Origin: Malus domestica | Taxonomy: Eukaryota; Streptophyta; Magnoliopsida; Rosales; Rosaceae | DNA length: 64,000 nt | Direction of reading: 5' to 3' | Assembly (NCBI RefSeq): GCF_042453785.1 | Contig: NC_091677.1 | Coordinates: 29,451,501-29,515,500, forward strand | In this document: positions 9,549 to 19,261 of the stretch, piece after piece | How the letters are laid out: each line of letters begins with the position of its first letter | How positions within the stretch are numbered: the first letter of the stretch is position 1 | Made by a program: the position numbers and the translations under genes | The notes under the pieces: model-generated | What the model was told of the DNA's origin: nothing | What the model saw: the letters and a program-made list of their open reading frames with translations, nothing else | Databases searched by the model: none

Positions 9549-10223
9549 TTATACAAAGTCTCTGGAGCTAGGATATGTGGTGCTAGGATCTTGGTTGCTA
9601 TGATTTATGTAGCTAGAACCCCATTGACTTGTTTCCGCATCTCTTGCACGCCTCTTTCGCACGACATCTCTTTTTTCCGATGTCCAAAAATATTTTGAAT
9701 TTGGAGACATTCCTACTAGAGACTTGCTCATAGTGTCACAATCTGCTTGAGCCATCCTTTCTTCTCTAAGTATTTCATTTTCTCGATGAAGTGCTTGTCT
9801 AACCAGCTCGTTCTCTCGATTAACTATTTCTCTTTGTCTCCCAGCCGCTGCATCATGGGCCTCATTAGCTGCTATTATTGCTGCCATAGCAGCAACTTTT
9901 TCCTCATCTCTAGCCTTTTCCTGTGCCATGTTTAGTTCACCTTGGCGAGCAAGTTCCTCCATATATTTAGTGTAGTCATTTTTGGAAGAACTTCCTTTTT
10001 TCTTAGATGCCTTTTTACCTTGAGGCCTGAAGGACTGACGAGTCGGTTGGGTCTCAGGCACTTGTTCAGGCGTCCATTCCGTGTCTTGAAATGTGTCGGC
10101 TTCTTGTTCGGCCGTGTCTGGTTCTGGCGCACTATGTAAACCTATGCTGTGCATGACAACTTCTAGATTGGCTGCCACAATTTTGTATTTAGGGCAATCT
10201 TTGACAATTTCCCAACATTCCAA
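9549..10223 (-). CDS. Harbinger second protein (MYB/trihelix-like), C-terminal part
   Basis: The 224-residue frame begins MECWEIVKDCPKYKI, the conserved HHECWEVVKDC-type motif found in the PIF/Harbinger ORF2 and in NAM-associated or trihelix-like proteins. A lysine-rich basic stretch (KKASKKKGSS, ~70-80) and a long E/R/A-rich coiled-coil region (~90-165, with REIVNRENELV and HRENEIL) follow. In this family the protein helps the transposase bind or enter the nucleus. The N-terminal DNA-binding part lies on the same strand at 10594-10812, separated by ~370 bp that holds a minisatellite. Whether that gap is an intron or an insertion is unclear, so the gene may be broken. Confidence 0.75.
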   Translation of the reverse strand: MECWEIVKDCPKYKIVAANLEVVMHSIGLHSAPEPDTAEQEADTFQDTEWTPEQVPETQPTRQSFRPQGKKASKKKGSSSKNDYTKYMEELARQGELNMAQEKARDEEKVAAMAAIIAANEAHDAAAGRQREIVNRENELVRQALHRENEILREERMAQADCDTMSKSLVGMSPNSKYFWTSEKRDVVRKRRARDAETSQWGSSYINHSNQDPSTTYPSSRDFV

Positions 10224-10339
10224 TTTGTTGAATGATTTGTTCTGGTTCTTTGAATTGTAGAATGATTGAGCTTGTCGTGTCTATAAAAATGTGGGATAAG
10301 ATAGTGTTAAAAAATGAGGATGTAACACAAATAAATAAA

Positions 10340-10560
10340 TAAATAAAAATATTGATGCGGGTGGAATGCATATAAATTACATAAAAATGACATAAGAAAT
10401 TAAATAAAAATTACATAAGAAATTAAATAAATTAAAATTTTGATGCGGGTGGAATGCATATAAAAATTACATACGAAATAACATAAAAATTACATACGAA
10501 ATTAAATAAATTAAAATATTGATGTGGGTGGAATGCATATAAATAAATAAAAATATTGTC
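10340..10560. repeat. Minisatellite within the Harbinger ORF2 region
   Basis: Three units contain TTGATGYGGGTGGAATGCATATAA, with TGATGYGGG starting at 10353, 10441 and 10520. They are separated by AAATTACATAAGAAATTAAATAAA-type spacers, giving periods of about 88 and 79. Confidence 0.75.
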
Positions 10561-10593
10561 ACCTGATCCGCTAAACTTGTCCCACTACACAAG

Positions 10594-10812
10594 TTACCGG
10601 AACCATGAGATGGCGTTTTTCCAACAAGTAAAGGATGCGTTGAGTTGACCTTGACTAGTTCTGACGTCTTTTCCATGTACATCGCAAAACGCTTTCGTAA
10701 TTTTACTCCACATTTCTCGCTTATCCATCTCATTACCCGTAATCGGGTCATGAGTAATGTGAACCCAACATTCACACAACGTAACATCTTCAATGAGTTT
10801 CCACGAAGACAT
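10594..10812 (-). CDS. Harbinger second protein, N-terminal trihelix-like part
   Basis: The frame starts MSSWKLIEDVTLCECWVHI, followed by ITGNEMDKREMWSKI and FCDVHGKDVRTSQGQL. This is the SANT/MYB-like three-helix domain at the N terminus of Harbinger ORF2 proteins: EDVTLCEAW, then the MW-KI helix, then a WK..N helix. It ends at CWKNAISWFR with a stop, where the family continues into the region now at 10223 and below. It is probably damaged or lies across an intron. Confidence 0.7.
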   Translation of the reverse strand: MSSWKLIEDVTLCECWVHITHDPITGNEMDKREMWSKITKAFCDVHGKDVRTSQGQLNASFTCWKNAISWFR

Positions 10813-11295
10813 TTTTTTCTCTTAAAGTGTAGAAAATATTGAAATGTGGATAGTATAGAAAGTGTAGAAAATATTGAAATGTGGTGTAAGGTGTAAGATG
10901 AGGGTTAGGTATTTATAGAAAAAAATTAACTTTTTAAAATTTTCTATATTTAAAAAAAATTATGTATTTTTTAATAATTTTTCAGTATTTTTTCATAATT
11001 TTTAATAATTTTTAATATAGTTAATTAATCTGGACCGTTAGATTTGAAAAATATTCAAATCGAAGAGCCAAGGAGTTGCCACATGGCCAACGGTCATATT
11101 TCTGACCGTTGGGCCTTTTTTTTATTTATTTTTTATTTTTTGTGAAAAAAACGTGGACCGTTAATCTGTGATTGGACGGTCCATTTTAAAAGTCAAATTT
11201 AAATTTTTTTTACTGTTGGAAATCCAACGGCACTAAGGAGGGCCACGTACCTCTAATCCGGGTGAACACAAGTGGGCTGACAAGCGGGCCCTGCC

Positions 11296-11933
11296 TGTAA
11301 CATCCCACATCGCCTAGGGGAGTGATCCTTAAATGTATATTCCCATCCATACCTAGCACGAGGCCTTTTGGGAGCTCACTGGCTTTGGGTTCCGTAGGAA
11401 CTCTGAAGTTAAGCGAGAAAGAGGTCAGGTCACTCCCAGAATGGGTGACCCACTGAGAAGTTGCTCGTGAGTTCCCAAAAATAAAACCGTGAGGGAATGG
11501 TAAGCCAAAAGCGGACAATATCGTGCTACGGTGGTGGATCGGGCCCGAGATGTGGTCCGCCCCGGGTCGGGATGTGACAATTGGTATCAGAGCATAACCC
11601 TGGCCGCGAGTGTGCCGACGAGGACGTCGGGCCCCTAAGGGGGGTGGATTGTAACATCCCACATCGCCCAGGGGAGTGATCCTTAAATGTATATTCTCAT
11701 CCCTACCTAGCACGAGGCCTTTTGGGAGCTCACTGGCTTCGGGTTCCGTAGGAACTCCGAAGTTAAGCGAGAAGGAGGTCAGGTCACTCCCAGGATGGGT
11801 GACCCACTAGGAAGTTACTCGTGAGTTCCCAAAAACAAAACCGTGAAAGAATGGTAAGCCCAAAGTGGACAATATCGTGCTACGGTGGTGGATCGGGCCC
11901 AAGATGTGGTCCGCCCCGGGCCGGGATGTGACA
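11296..11933 (+). mobile_element. Cassandra TRIM, complete, 5S rRNA-like LTRs
   Basis: Two 284-bp LTRs (11296-11579 and 11650-11933) start TGTAACATCCC and end GATGTGACA. They are flanked by CTGCC on both sides (11291-11295, 11934-11938), a 5-bp target duplication. TGGTATCAGAGC at 11582-11593 is the initiator-Met tRNA primer site, and AAGGGGGGTGG before 11650 is the polypurine tract. Each LTR holds a 5S rRNA-like segment (~11350-11476 and ~11705-11830) with GGAACTCCGAAGTTAAGCG and GGATGGGTGACCC, which match the box A and box C regions of plant 5S RNA. It is non-coding, as the family always is. A hand count gives ~17 LTR differences (~6%), so an insertion a few million years old at usual plant rates. 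It looks structurally whole. Confidence 0.96.
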
Positions 11934-12176
11934 CTGCCTCCTGCACCCTTGTCTCCTACTCATGCTCAGTCACGAGTGTGCTGCACGCGCCAGCCAAATA
12001 GGTCAGCCTTTGGGTCTGTCTGAAATGTGCTGGTCTGGGTGCCAGGCTGTTTTGCGGGCTGGTGCAAATTGACAAGGTCCTGGCCTGATTTTTGGACAGG
12101 GTGCTGGGCAAATTTGTGTCCGGTTGACTTGCTCTTAACCAATGTGTCTAGATCATCTCTATGCTATATGTATAGT

Positions 12177-13624
12177 TTTTTTTTTTGTCGAAAGATAGAA
12201 ATTTATTGAATTTAAATATGAACAGTTACATTTGCATCTTCTGCTAAAATATTAAAAAGAAACTTCGGACCTAATTCATCTTAGTCAAATCTCCCGTTAT
12301 GCTTAACTACGTGTGCCGCCACCAAATGAGCTAGACGATTGCATTGTCGAGGGGTAAAGCAAAACTTCACCAACTGGAACAAGCTCGCCATCATCCAAAT
12401 ATCTTGGAGACAAACATTGAGTGCCACATCAGTCGTGACCTCCTTGTTAATCATCTGGATCAACCCCTTTGAGTCCGATTCCACCACCAACCTAATCCTA
12501 GGCTCCATAACATCACTAGCAATAATCATCTCCATCCCTTGCCTAATTGTTTCAGCCTCCGCCATAATCACAGCAGCAAAACACTCCCCACCCACCCCTC
12601 CCGTAAACTTTGGTATCCTGGCAAAATCCCAGAGCACCCAACCCACACCACCCACCTTCGTAGCTTTCCACCATGCAACATCACAGTTGAGCTTTAGAGT
12701 ACCAAAGAGGGGTTTCATCAATGTGAATCCATCACCCCAACCTCATTCGTCTCACTACTACCCACCTTTGGGTCCCTACTCTTTTGCCTCTCCCCTACCT
12801 CCACTACCATAGCCTCATTAAACTCATTGACCTGTTGCTGCCATAAATCAATTGCAACATGGGGTATGATTCTATTTCAATTGAATATAACTTCATTCCT
12901 ACACTTCCAAATTCGCCATAAACCAAACGCCACCTGCTACTCTACATCCACCTCTTTATCCAATCGCTCTACGAACCTTCCATAAAATCATTCGCCCCCA
13001 TATACGCCATATGAATTTGCAAAGACGTCCCAAACTAGAAAGCACGACTAAATTCACACCCAAAGAACATGTGAGCCTCGGTTTCGTTAGGTGCACCACA
13101 TAGTTCACACTTATTCACAACCCGAATCTGTCGTCGCTCCAAATTATGCCTCACTGCCAACGCCTTTCGACAGATCATCCAAATAAAGAATCTAATTTAC
13201 CATAGCCTTCTTGAACTCGCTGACCTGCTGCTGCCATAAATCAATTGCAACATGGGGTAGGATTCTATTTCCATTGAATATAGCTTCATTCCTACACTTC
13301 CAAATTCGCCATAAACCAAACGCCACCTGCTACTCTACATCCACCGCCTTATCCAATCACTCTACCAACCTTCCATAAAATCATTCGCCCCCATAAACGC
13401 CATATGAATTTGCAAAGATGTCCCAAACTAGAAAGCACGACTAAATTCACACCCAAAGAACATGTGAGCCTCGGTTTCGTTAGGTGCACCACATAGTTCA
13501 CACTAATTCACAACCCGAATCTGTCGTCGCTCCAAATTATGCCTCTCTGCCAACGCATTTCAACAGGTCATCCAAATAAAGAATCTAATTTACCCTCTTA
13601 ATCGTTCCCCTCCAAAGTCGTGTC
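12177..13624 (-). mobile_element. 5'-truncated L1-type LINE (zf-RVT and RNase H end)
   Basis: Read on minus, the order is a zinc-binding reverse-transcriptase region (KCELCGAPNETEAHMFFGCEFSRAF, reduced here to its motif C-x2-C...H...C), then an RNase H-like domain, then a short 3' tail and an A-rich end (T-run at 12177-12189 on plus). The RNase H frame at 12281-12721 starts KLNCDVAWWK and shows VVESDSKGLI and CNRLAHLVAAH, typical of the RVT_3 domain that ends plant LINE polyproteins. The zf-RVT part is present twice because of a 393-bp tandem duplication. The reverse-transcriptase core and endonuclease are absent. Stops interrupt the zf-RVT part. Confidence 0.8.
12807..13592 (-). repeat. 393-bp tandem duplication inside the LINE
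   Basis: 12807-13199 and 13200-13592 are direct copies (for example TGACCTGTTGCTGCCATAAA at 12828 and TGACCTGCTGCTGCCATAAA at 13221). They differ at roughly 17-20 positions by eye, about 4-5%. The duplication therefore followed LINE insertion and is fairly recent. Confidence 0.85.
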
Positions 13625-13862
13625 ATGTGTTTATTTAATTAACTATTGTTACCTAGGTATGTAATTAAATATTCATGAAAAAAAATTAAATGAAATTAAA
13701 ACAAAAAAAACTTATCTTTTATTCCTTGATCTATACCCCCATTAATTAAAGAATTGATTCCATCCTTACCAAAGTAAATAAATAAAATTGATTCAATTAT
13801 CCTAACCTTCAAGGCTCAAGAGCTTGCTAAACAGAGGTGATATGGTTTTTATAAACCCTAAC

Positions 13863-14709
13863 TAGGGATGGGCAATGGTTATGGTGGACGGGTAACCGTG
13901 GTTATTTATCCATAACCGTTTATTCTTATACCCACATAACCGTTTACCCATAACCGTTTATAAACGGTTAATCATACCCATAACCGTGTACCCATTTAAC
14001 CGTAACCGTTTAGTACCTGTTTACACATTTATCCTTTTTTAACCCGTTTATCCTTTCTTTTTTACCATTTACTCCTTTTTCACCCGTCTACGTGTTTTTT
14101 TAACAACTTGAAAATTAAAAAAAAAAATTGTCATAATTTTCTTTTTCTAACAATTAAACACCGTTATAGGTACATTCATCATACATTTCCGCATTTTAAT
14201 TTTTTAAATCTTTATACCATTCCAATAATTGAAATAATAATTTATTGACGATATTTTTAATTGTTAACAATGAAGGTAATATAAAATTTGCTAAGTATTA
14301 TTGGGTTACGAAAATTATTAAAAGACAATATTCTTGGGTTATTTAACTCGGAATGTAAGGTATTAACATAATATATATAATGGACCATGAAATTTAAAGT
14401 GGTTAAGGAAAACTATATTATATTAGCTATATATAGAAATCATGCACTATAGTCAATAACATTGATCTAAGTTTTGTCTGATAGAGAACATGGTTTGTAT
14501 TAATTTTACATATATAAAATAAATGGGTAAACGGTTACCCGTTTATAACCATGGTTAATACCCATAACCACCCATTTAAATTTTAAAGGTAAACGGTTAT
14601 ACCCATAACCGTTTATTTATCTAAACAGTTACCCATAACCGTAACCGTAAAATTTAAATGGACGGGTAACCGCAGTTACCCATAACCGATGGGTATTTGC
14701 CCATCCCTA
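13863..14709. mobile_element. hAT-type non-autonomous element, 847 bp
   Basis: TAGGGATGGGCAA at the left and TTGCCCATCCCTA at the right form the terminal inverted repeat. ACCCTAAC flanks both sides (13855-13862, 14710-14717), an 8-bp target duplication as hAT transposases make. The subterminal regions are packed with ACCCATAACCGTTTA-type motifs on both strands, probable transposase binding sites. No transposase is present. Confidence 0.92.
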
Positions 14710-14717
14710 ACCCTAAC

Positions 14718-15382
14718 CTTCAACCCTAATTGTCAGTATGATTATACTTGCACCCTTGCATCTCTCTCTCCTCACTCTAAAGATAGAGTTTATACTCCAG
14801 GATAACTTAGGGTTACATGTATTGTTTTCATGCCAAAAATGTGACATTATTTAGTGATTAACGTTTATGTTTTTTTGGGTAAACAATCGGAAGTAAACAC
14901 AAAGAAAAACCAAAACAAAATATCACGAGGTCCTAACGTATTTTTTTTTTAATGATTTTGATATAACAGAAACGTCGCTATAAAAGCATTGACTTCCTTC
15001 CCCGATGACATTATACACTTAACAATACTTGGTCAACTACTAAAAAAACTCATGGTAAGTGTCAACTAGAGTTCGCAAAATTATTCGATTTGTTTTTCCT
15101 TCTAAATGCGATAAACGATCACTTGCCGTCTTATTTGATGCTTTCTTCTGGGGATGAGCACTGCAAGCAGAAGCAATACAATTATTGGACTTTATTTCTT
15201 AATTTATTTTGCATAGGGAAAAAGGCATTGTCCCAAATACCCAGTCGTGCTTTATATTATATCTGTTTTGTGGTTTATTTTTTGCGATTCATGCAGAAAT
15301 AATTCCTCGACATGGTTGGTTGTACTGTGTATTTTATTAGAGATTTTAATAATTAATATATATAATATATATATATATATAT
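14718..15382. other. Intergenic stretch
   Basis: No gene is recognised. The 70-codon frame at 15090-15302 has no known motif. An (AT)n run (15353-15382) leads into a MITE. Confidence 0.4.
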
Positions 15383-15536
15383 GAGAACTTTAACGAAAAG
15401 CTCTAGGTACTGTTCACTTTAATAAAAAATCATATTTTTACACTAAAAAGTCAATCATGGTACTATTCACTTTACGCTTTATTTTGTCTTTATCAATAAA
15501 ACTCAACGTTTTCAAGTCATTTTTATTAGTTTTCCT
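15383..15536 (-). mobile_element. MITE family A, copy 2
   Basis: GAGAACTTTAACGAAAAGC to TTAGTTTTCCT, 154 bp, with TATATATAT on each side (15374-15382, 15537-15545). The 9-bp duplication lies in an AT microsatellite, so it is weaker evidence here than in other copies. Confidence 0.85.
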
Positions 15537-15684
15537 TATATATATATGACCTGGTGCTGCTGCGATCCGCAGCATGTGTGCGGCAACATATGTATAGAAA
15601 GGTTGGATTTAATTCAATCTTGTACCTTTTGGTTAAACTGCAACTTTTGGTTATAAGAAATGATACTTATTCAAATTGTATGAG

Positions 15685-15990
15685 GAGTAATGCTATTCAT
15701 ACAATATTTTTATACCACATTTTCATACAATCTTAGGTGACATTTGATGGCATTTAAAGTGGACAGCCACATCATTTGAATTAATCAGATTTTTAAATTT
15801 AGTTCAATATTTAATAAACTAATAATTAAGAAAAACTAGTTAATTAAATGATCATTGTGGTATACATGACTCTTTCTCCTTCATTTCCTTGAGTTTTGCA
15901 AATTTTTGAATGATGTGGCTGTCCACATCAGATGCCACCTAAGGTGGTATAGAAATGTTGTATAAAAACATGTTATGAATAACATTACTC
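15685..15990. mobile_element. Mutator-type MITE, 306 bp
   Basis: The ends GAGTAATGCTATTCATA and ATGAATAACATTACTC are inverted repeats, and inner pairs extend the fold (TGTGGCTGTCCACATCA against GTGGACAGCCACATCA). TTGTATGAG flanks both sides (15676-15684, 15991-15999), a 9-bp duplication typical of Mutator-like elements. Confidence 0.9.
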
Positions 15991-15999
15991 TTGTATGAG

Positions 16000-17382
16000 T
16001 AGAATTAAAAGATGTAATCAGTCAATATTTATTTTATGGAAATTCTAAATAGAAGATATGTTTTTTGGGTCAACACTATTAAGAAGGGTTGTATATCTTC
16101 AACTAAAATGAAAGGACTCAATGAACGGGTGCTTTAATGTCTATAAATATCTATTGTGGCATAATATTTCACACACAATTTCAGAAATTTGTTTCTATAT
16201 TCCTTGTTCTCTTCTCTCTTCATTATATTCATACAATTTCTTTCTAATTATTTCTAAGGGAATATAATTTGGTTTTGTTAATCAAATATTCTATACTTTG
16301 TTGTATTCTATAAGTAATTTGCTAAGAATCCTTTAACAAACTTATTCGAGTGAGGACAAATATCACTTTTAAAAAATGATTCAAATTATATCTCAAAATC
16401 ATTCTTTAATTTATTCTCTATATTTATACATTTACTCCAACTAGACTGCTGTTGTCAAAACCCATAGGTATGGAGTCAATGGACGGCAGTTGTTCAATTG
16501 GGAGCACTTTTATAATCATAAAAATACTTTTATATATAATTCTTCTTCCTACTCTTCGTGTTTATCGTTCTTCCCTAACCCTATAGGTTGGTCTTGGCCG
16601 TTGGGAATTTGATGGGTTGTTTATTTATTTATTTATTTATTTGTTTTGTCATGGGGGCGGGGGGTGGGGAAGGATGACATACCACTGTACAAATACGAGA
16701 AACTCCTTTGTATACGTATGGTATTATTTTTTATATGCAATTTTCCTTGTTCCTCGGTGATTGATACTAACAGAAGTCAAGTTCGATTTAATTATTATTC
16801 TACGGAGTATTATAGTTTATTCATGCGAATTGCAGGATTCAATTTTCTTTGATTTTACTTTTGTAGTTGCTAAATATGCATGAATCTCTAATCGTTCGAA
16901 GCAATTTTGTGTTACCATTGGCGATTCATACAACTAAATTCTTTTAGTTTATCAACTATTTGGCAGAGTTAGGTATTTTTTAGTGGGTAGATGGGCTAAC
17001 CTAAAATTAAAGTTGCAACTTGTAATAGGAAGAAAACATATAGCATCAATCTTGTTCATAACAGCTTAACAAGTAAAAAGAAGAAATATCTATCAAGTTG
17101 TGCCCTTTAATTCTTAATGGAATTGATATCCTTTGCTATTTCATCTAAATTAACATTTTCAGCAAGGGGCGTAGGCAACATTGAAGTTTATTCTTTGAGT
17201 GGTGAAAGACTACAGTCTACTAGTGTATGGCAGTAATGACATTAAAGTTTTTAATTTAATACTATAAATTTTTAGTTTTGGCTAAAATGATTAGTTTTTT
17301 AGCATTTAAAATACTTTTATTGTTTTATATACTCTAAAAGCAAACTTAGGATCCAGACTTTTCATTAGTTTGGCGAGGTAGG
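16000..17382. other. Intergenic stretch, possible old LTR piece
   Basis: 16075-16440 contains a TATA-like GTCTATAAATATC (16140) and a T/C-rich leader, and reads like an LTR, but no ends or target duplication were found. 16619-16643 is a (TTTA)n microsatellite. No gene is recognised. Confidence 0.35.
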
Positions 17383-18070
17383 ACAATTAAAGGGTAATGT
17401 TAGGAAGACTAAATGTGTAAATTAAATTTTGTAAACTAAATTACATGAAAATTGATGATTGGATTATTACTTAAGTGTTGATTAACATGCTTATTTCTCA
17501 TTGGTGACATATCATTTAATTTACAAATTTAGTCTACCTAGCATTACTCATACAATTATGGATAATACTAGGAAAACCAAATACCAAATTATGCGTCATT
17601 AATAGGAAATAAGCACGCTAATTATCATTAAGTAATAATCCAATCATCAACATCCACAAAGTTTACAAAATTTAGTCTCCTTAGCGTTACCCAAAAATTA
17701 TATAGTAGCCTACCTAGCATTACTCATAAAAAATAAGGAAAACTAATGAAAATGACTTGAAAACTTTAAGTTTTAACGATAAGGACAAAATAAAGGGTAA
17801 ATTGAATAGTACTAGGATTGACTTTTTAGTGTAAAAATATGGTTTTTCGTTAAAGTGAACAGTACCAGGAGCTTTTCGTTAAAGTTCTCAAAAAAATATG
17901 GATAATGCTAGGAAAACCAAATATTTAAATCAAATTTAAAAATCAAATGATGTATCATCAATAATTAATAAGCACATTAGTCAACACCATGTAATAATCC
18001 AATTATCAACATCCACAAAGTTTACAAAATTTAATCTCATTAGCATTACCCAAAAATTATATAATAGCCT
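17383..18070. mobile_element. Cluster of three MITE family C elements
   Basis: Element C1 (~17385-17555) has ends GGTAATGTTAGGAAGACTAAA and TTTAGTCTACCTAGCATTAC as inverted repeats, flanked by GACAATTAA and TACAATTAT (7 of 9). C2 (~17562-17694) and C3 (~17900-18052) start GGATAATRCTAGGAAAACC and end TTTARTCTCMTTAGCRTTACCC. C2 and C3 share the flank CAAAAATTATATARTAGCCTA, so they arose by local duplication of a segment rather than by two insertions. A family A MITE (17736-17889) sits between them. Confidence 0.8.
17736..17889 (+). mobile_element. MITE family A, copy 3
   Basis: AGGAAAACTAATGAAAATG to TCGTTAAAGTTCTC, 154 bp. Flanks TAAAAAATA (17727-17735) and AAAAAAATA (17890-17898) match at 8 of 9 bases. 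Confidence 0.9.
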
Positions 18071-18328
18071 AACTAATTAGTATATTTAATAATAAAGAAC
18101 TCAAATCCTCCGTATGCTATAGGCCACCGTAACCATGAACGTGGCTCCACCAATGCAACTACAAAAGTAAAGGGCTTACGATATGGAATTCTTGTGAATG
18201 AAGAATAAGTAATGCCGAAACGAATAAAAACTTGAATTTAAATAATATATAGTCCATGAGTGGTACCGGCCAAAAGAAAACATGTATAGTAATGGCAGAA
18301 AAATTGGAGGTGGGTGACGTTGCTAAAA

Positions 18329-18693
18329 GACTTTTTAATTAAAATGGTTTATGAGATTTGCATAACTTCTCATTTTGATCATTAAGATTTGAAATCAATA
18401 GAAGTGGTCCTTGAGTTTGTCGGTCATCAATCATTTTGGTCATTCCTTGAAAAATCTCTATTAAATAAGTTTAAAATGACAAAAATACCCGAATTTTTGT
18501 CAAATCATTTTGGCCCATTTTTTATTAAATTAAGGTATTTTTGTCATTTGGTTCTTATTTAACATAATTTTTCAAGGAATGACCAAAATGATTGATGGTG
18601 GATAAATTCAATGATCACTTCTATTAATTTCAAATCTCAGAGATTAAAGTGATGAGTTATATAAATTTCAAGAACTATTTTGACTAAAAAGTA
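18329..18693. mobile_element. Mutator-type fold-back MITE, 365 bp
   Basis: Nearly the whole element is one long inverted repeat: the left arm through AATCAATAGAAGTGGTCC pairs with the right arm from GATCACTTCTATTAATTTC to ACTAAAAAGTA. TTGCTAAAA flanks both sides exactly (18320-18328, 18694-18702). Transcripts of either strand would fold into a hairpin with ~150-bp arms, a possible source of small RNAs (inference). Confidence 0.92.
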
Positions 18694-18702
18694 TTGCTAA
18701 AA

Positions 18703-19050
18703 ATGGCTGGTTGGAATATGGACGTCGTAGACGCAAATTCACATTAACAGGTTACGTGATTCACTTGTTTTATCAAATTTTCATCACAACACCAACTAAT
18801 TAGTTACAACCAACTAATTAGTTACAATTTCGATCTCAGAACAAAATTTAGTTGCCATATCAGTATCAATATCACATCTTGTTCTTGTAGAAAGAACAAT
18901 ATCAGTATCTACTTGTTTTTTAACTTAAAAGATTTTTCCTTTGGCCCAAAAAGTAGGTCTTTTCTACAAGCTTAGTGTGCTTGATTGACATTAACGTTTG
19001 ATTTTAAGTCTCAGACAATTTAGATTGCCTTGAAATTCATGTGAAATTTA
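18703..19050. other. Intergenic stretch
   Basis: CCAACTAATTAGTTACAA is tandemly repeated at ~18792-18827. Nothing else is recognised. Confidence 0.4.
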
Positions 19051-19253
19051 ACCATCACAAGATGGCTCAATGGTTGAGGATGAATTTCAAGCTCGTATTT
19101 CACATGACATGTCTTAGGTTCGATTTATAGCACTGGTGAACCACACGTTGGTGGCTAGAAGGAGGCTTAAATGCTCTTGTGAGTCTTCCCGACCCTTAAA
19201 AGGGTGGACTATTGTGGCAAAACCACCAGTTAGTTCCTTGAAAGATAAAAAAA
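19051..19253 (+). mobile_element. tRNA-derived SINE
   Basis: TGGCTCAATGGTTGAGG (19063) is a pol III box A and AGGTTCGATT (19113) a box B, about 50 bases apart. The body ends in an A-run (19245-19255). ATTCATGTGAAATTT before it and ATTCATGCGACAATTT after it look like a diverged target duplication. The family name is not known to me. Confidence 0.7.
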
Positions 19254-19261
19254 AATTCATG

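Larger units (their letters stand above)
7187..12134 (+). mobile_element. PIF/Harbinger DNA transposon, full length, decayed
   Basis: The element is bounded by TTA target duplications (7184-7186 and 12135-12137). Inverted ends begin GAGCAAGTTCACC at 7187; the reverse of the right end reads GAGCAAGTCAACC, and the similarity continues to a GCCAGCACCC / GCCCAGCACCC block ~30 bases in. A TTA duplication, a DDE transposase on plus and a second MYB/trihelix-like gene on minus are the hallmarks of PIF/Harbinger. Total length is 4948 bp, of which 638 bp plus a 5-bp duplication are a nested Cassandra. Both genes are damaged, so this copy is not autonomous, though its ends look usable in trans. Confidence 0.93.

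Noticed and set aside
11210-11713. 167-codon frame on minus
   Set aside because: It spans Cassandra LTR sequence, which is non-coding in this family; the internal similarity of the protein mirrors the two LTRs.
11350-11830. Two 5S rRNA genes
   Set aside because: The 5S-like parts lie in matching LTRs with a primer site, polypurine tract and 5-bp duplication, so they belong to a Cassandra TRIM. They are also diverged from true 5S in the middle.
12339-12812. 157-codon plus-strand frame
   Set aside because: It is antisense to the LINE RNase H domain, which has recognisable motifs on minus.
14697-14720. Telomere-like CCCTAACCCTAACC
   Set aside because: It is the 8-bp target duplication of a hAT element plus the element's own end (CATCCCTA), not a telomere repeat array.
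16075-16440. Possible Copia-type LTR with TATA box
   Set aside because: No terminal TG..CA pair with a matching target duplication could be found, so it is only mentioned as a possibility.
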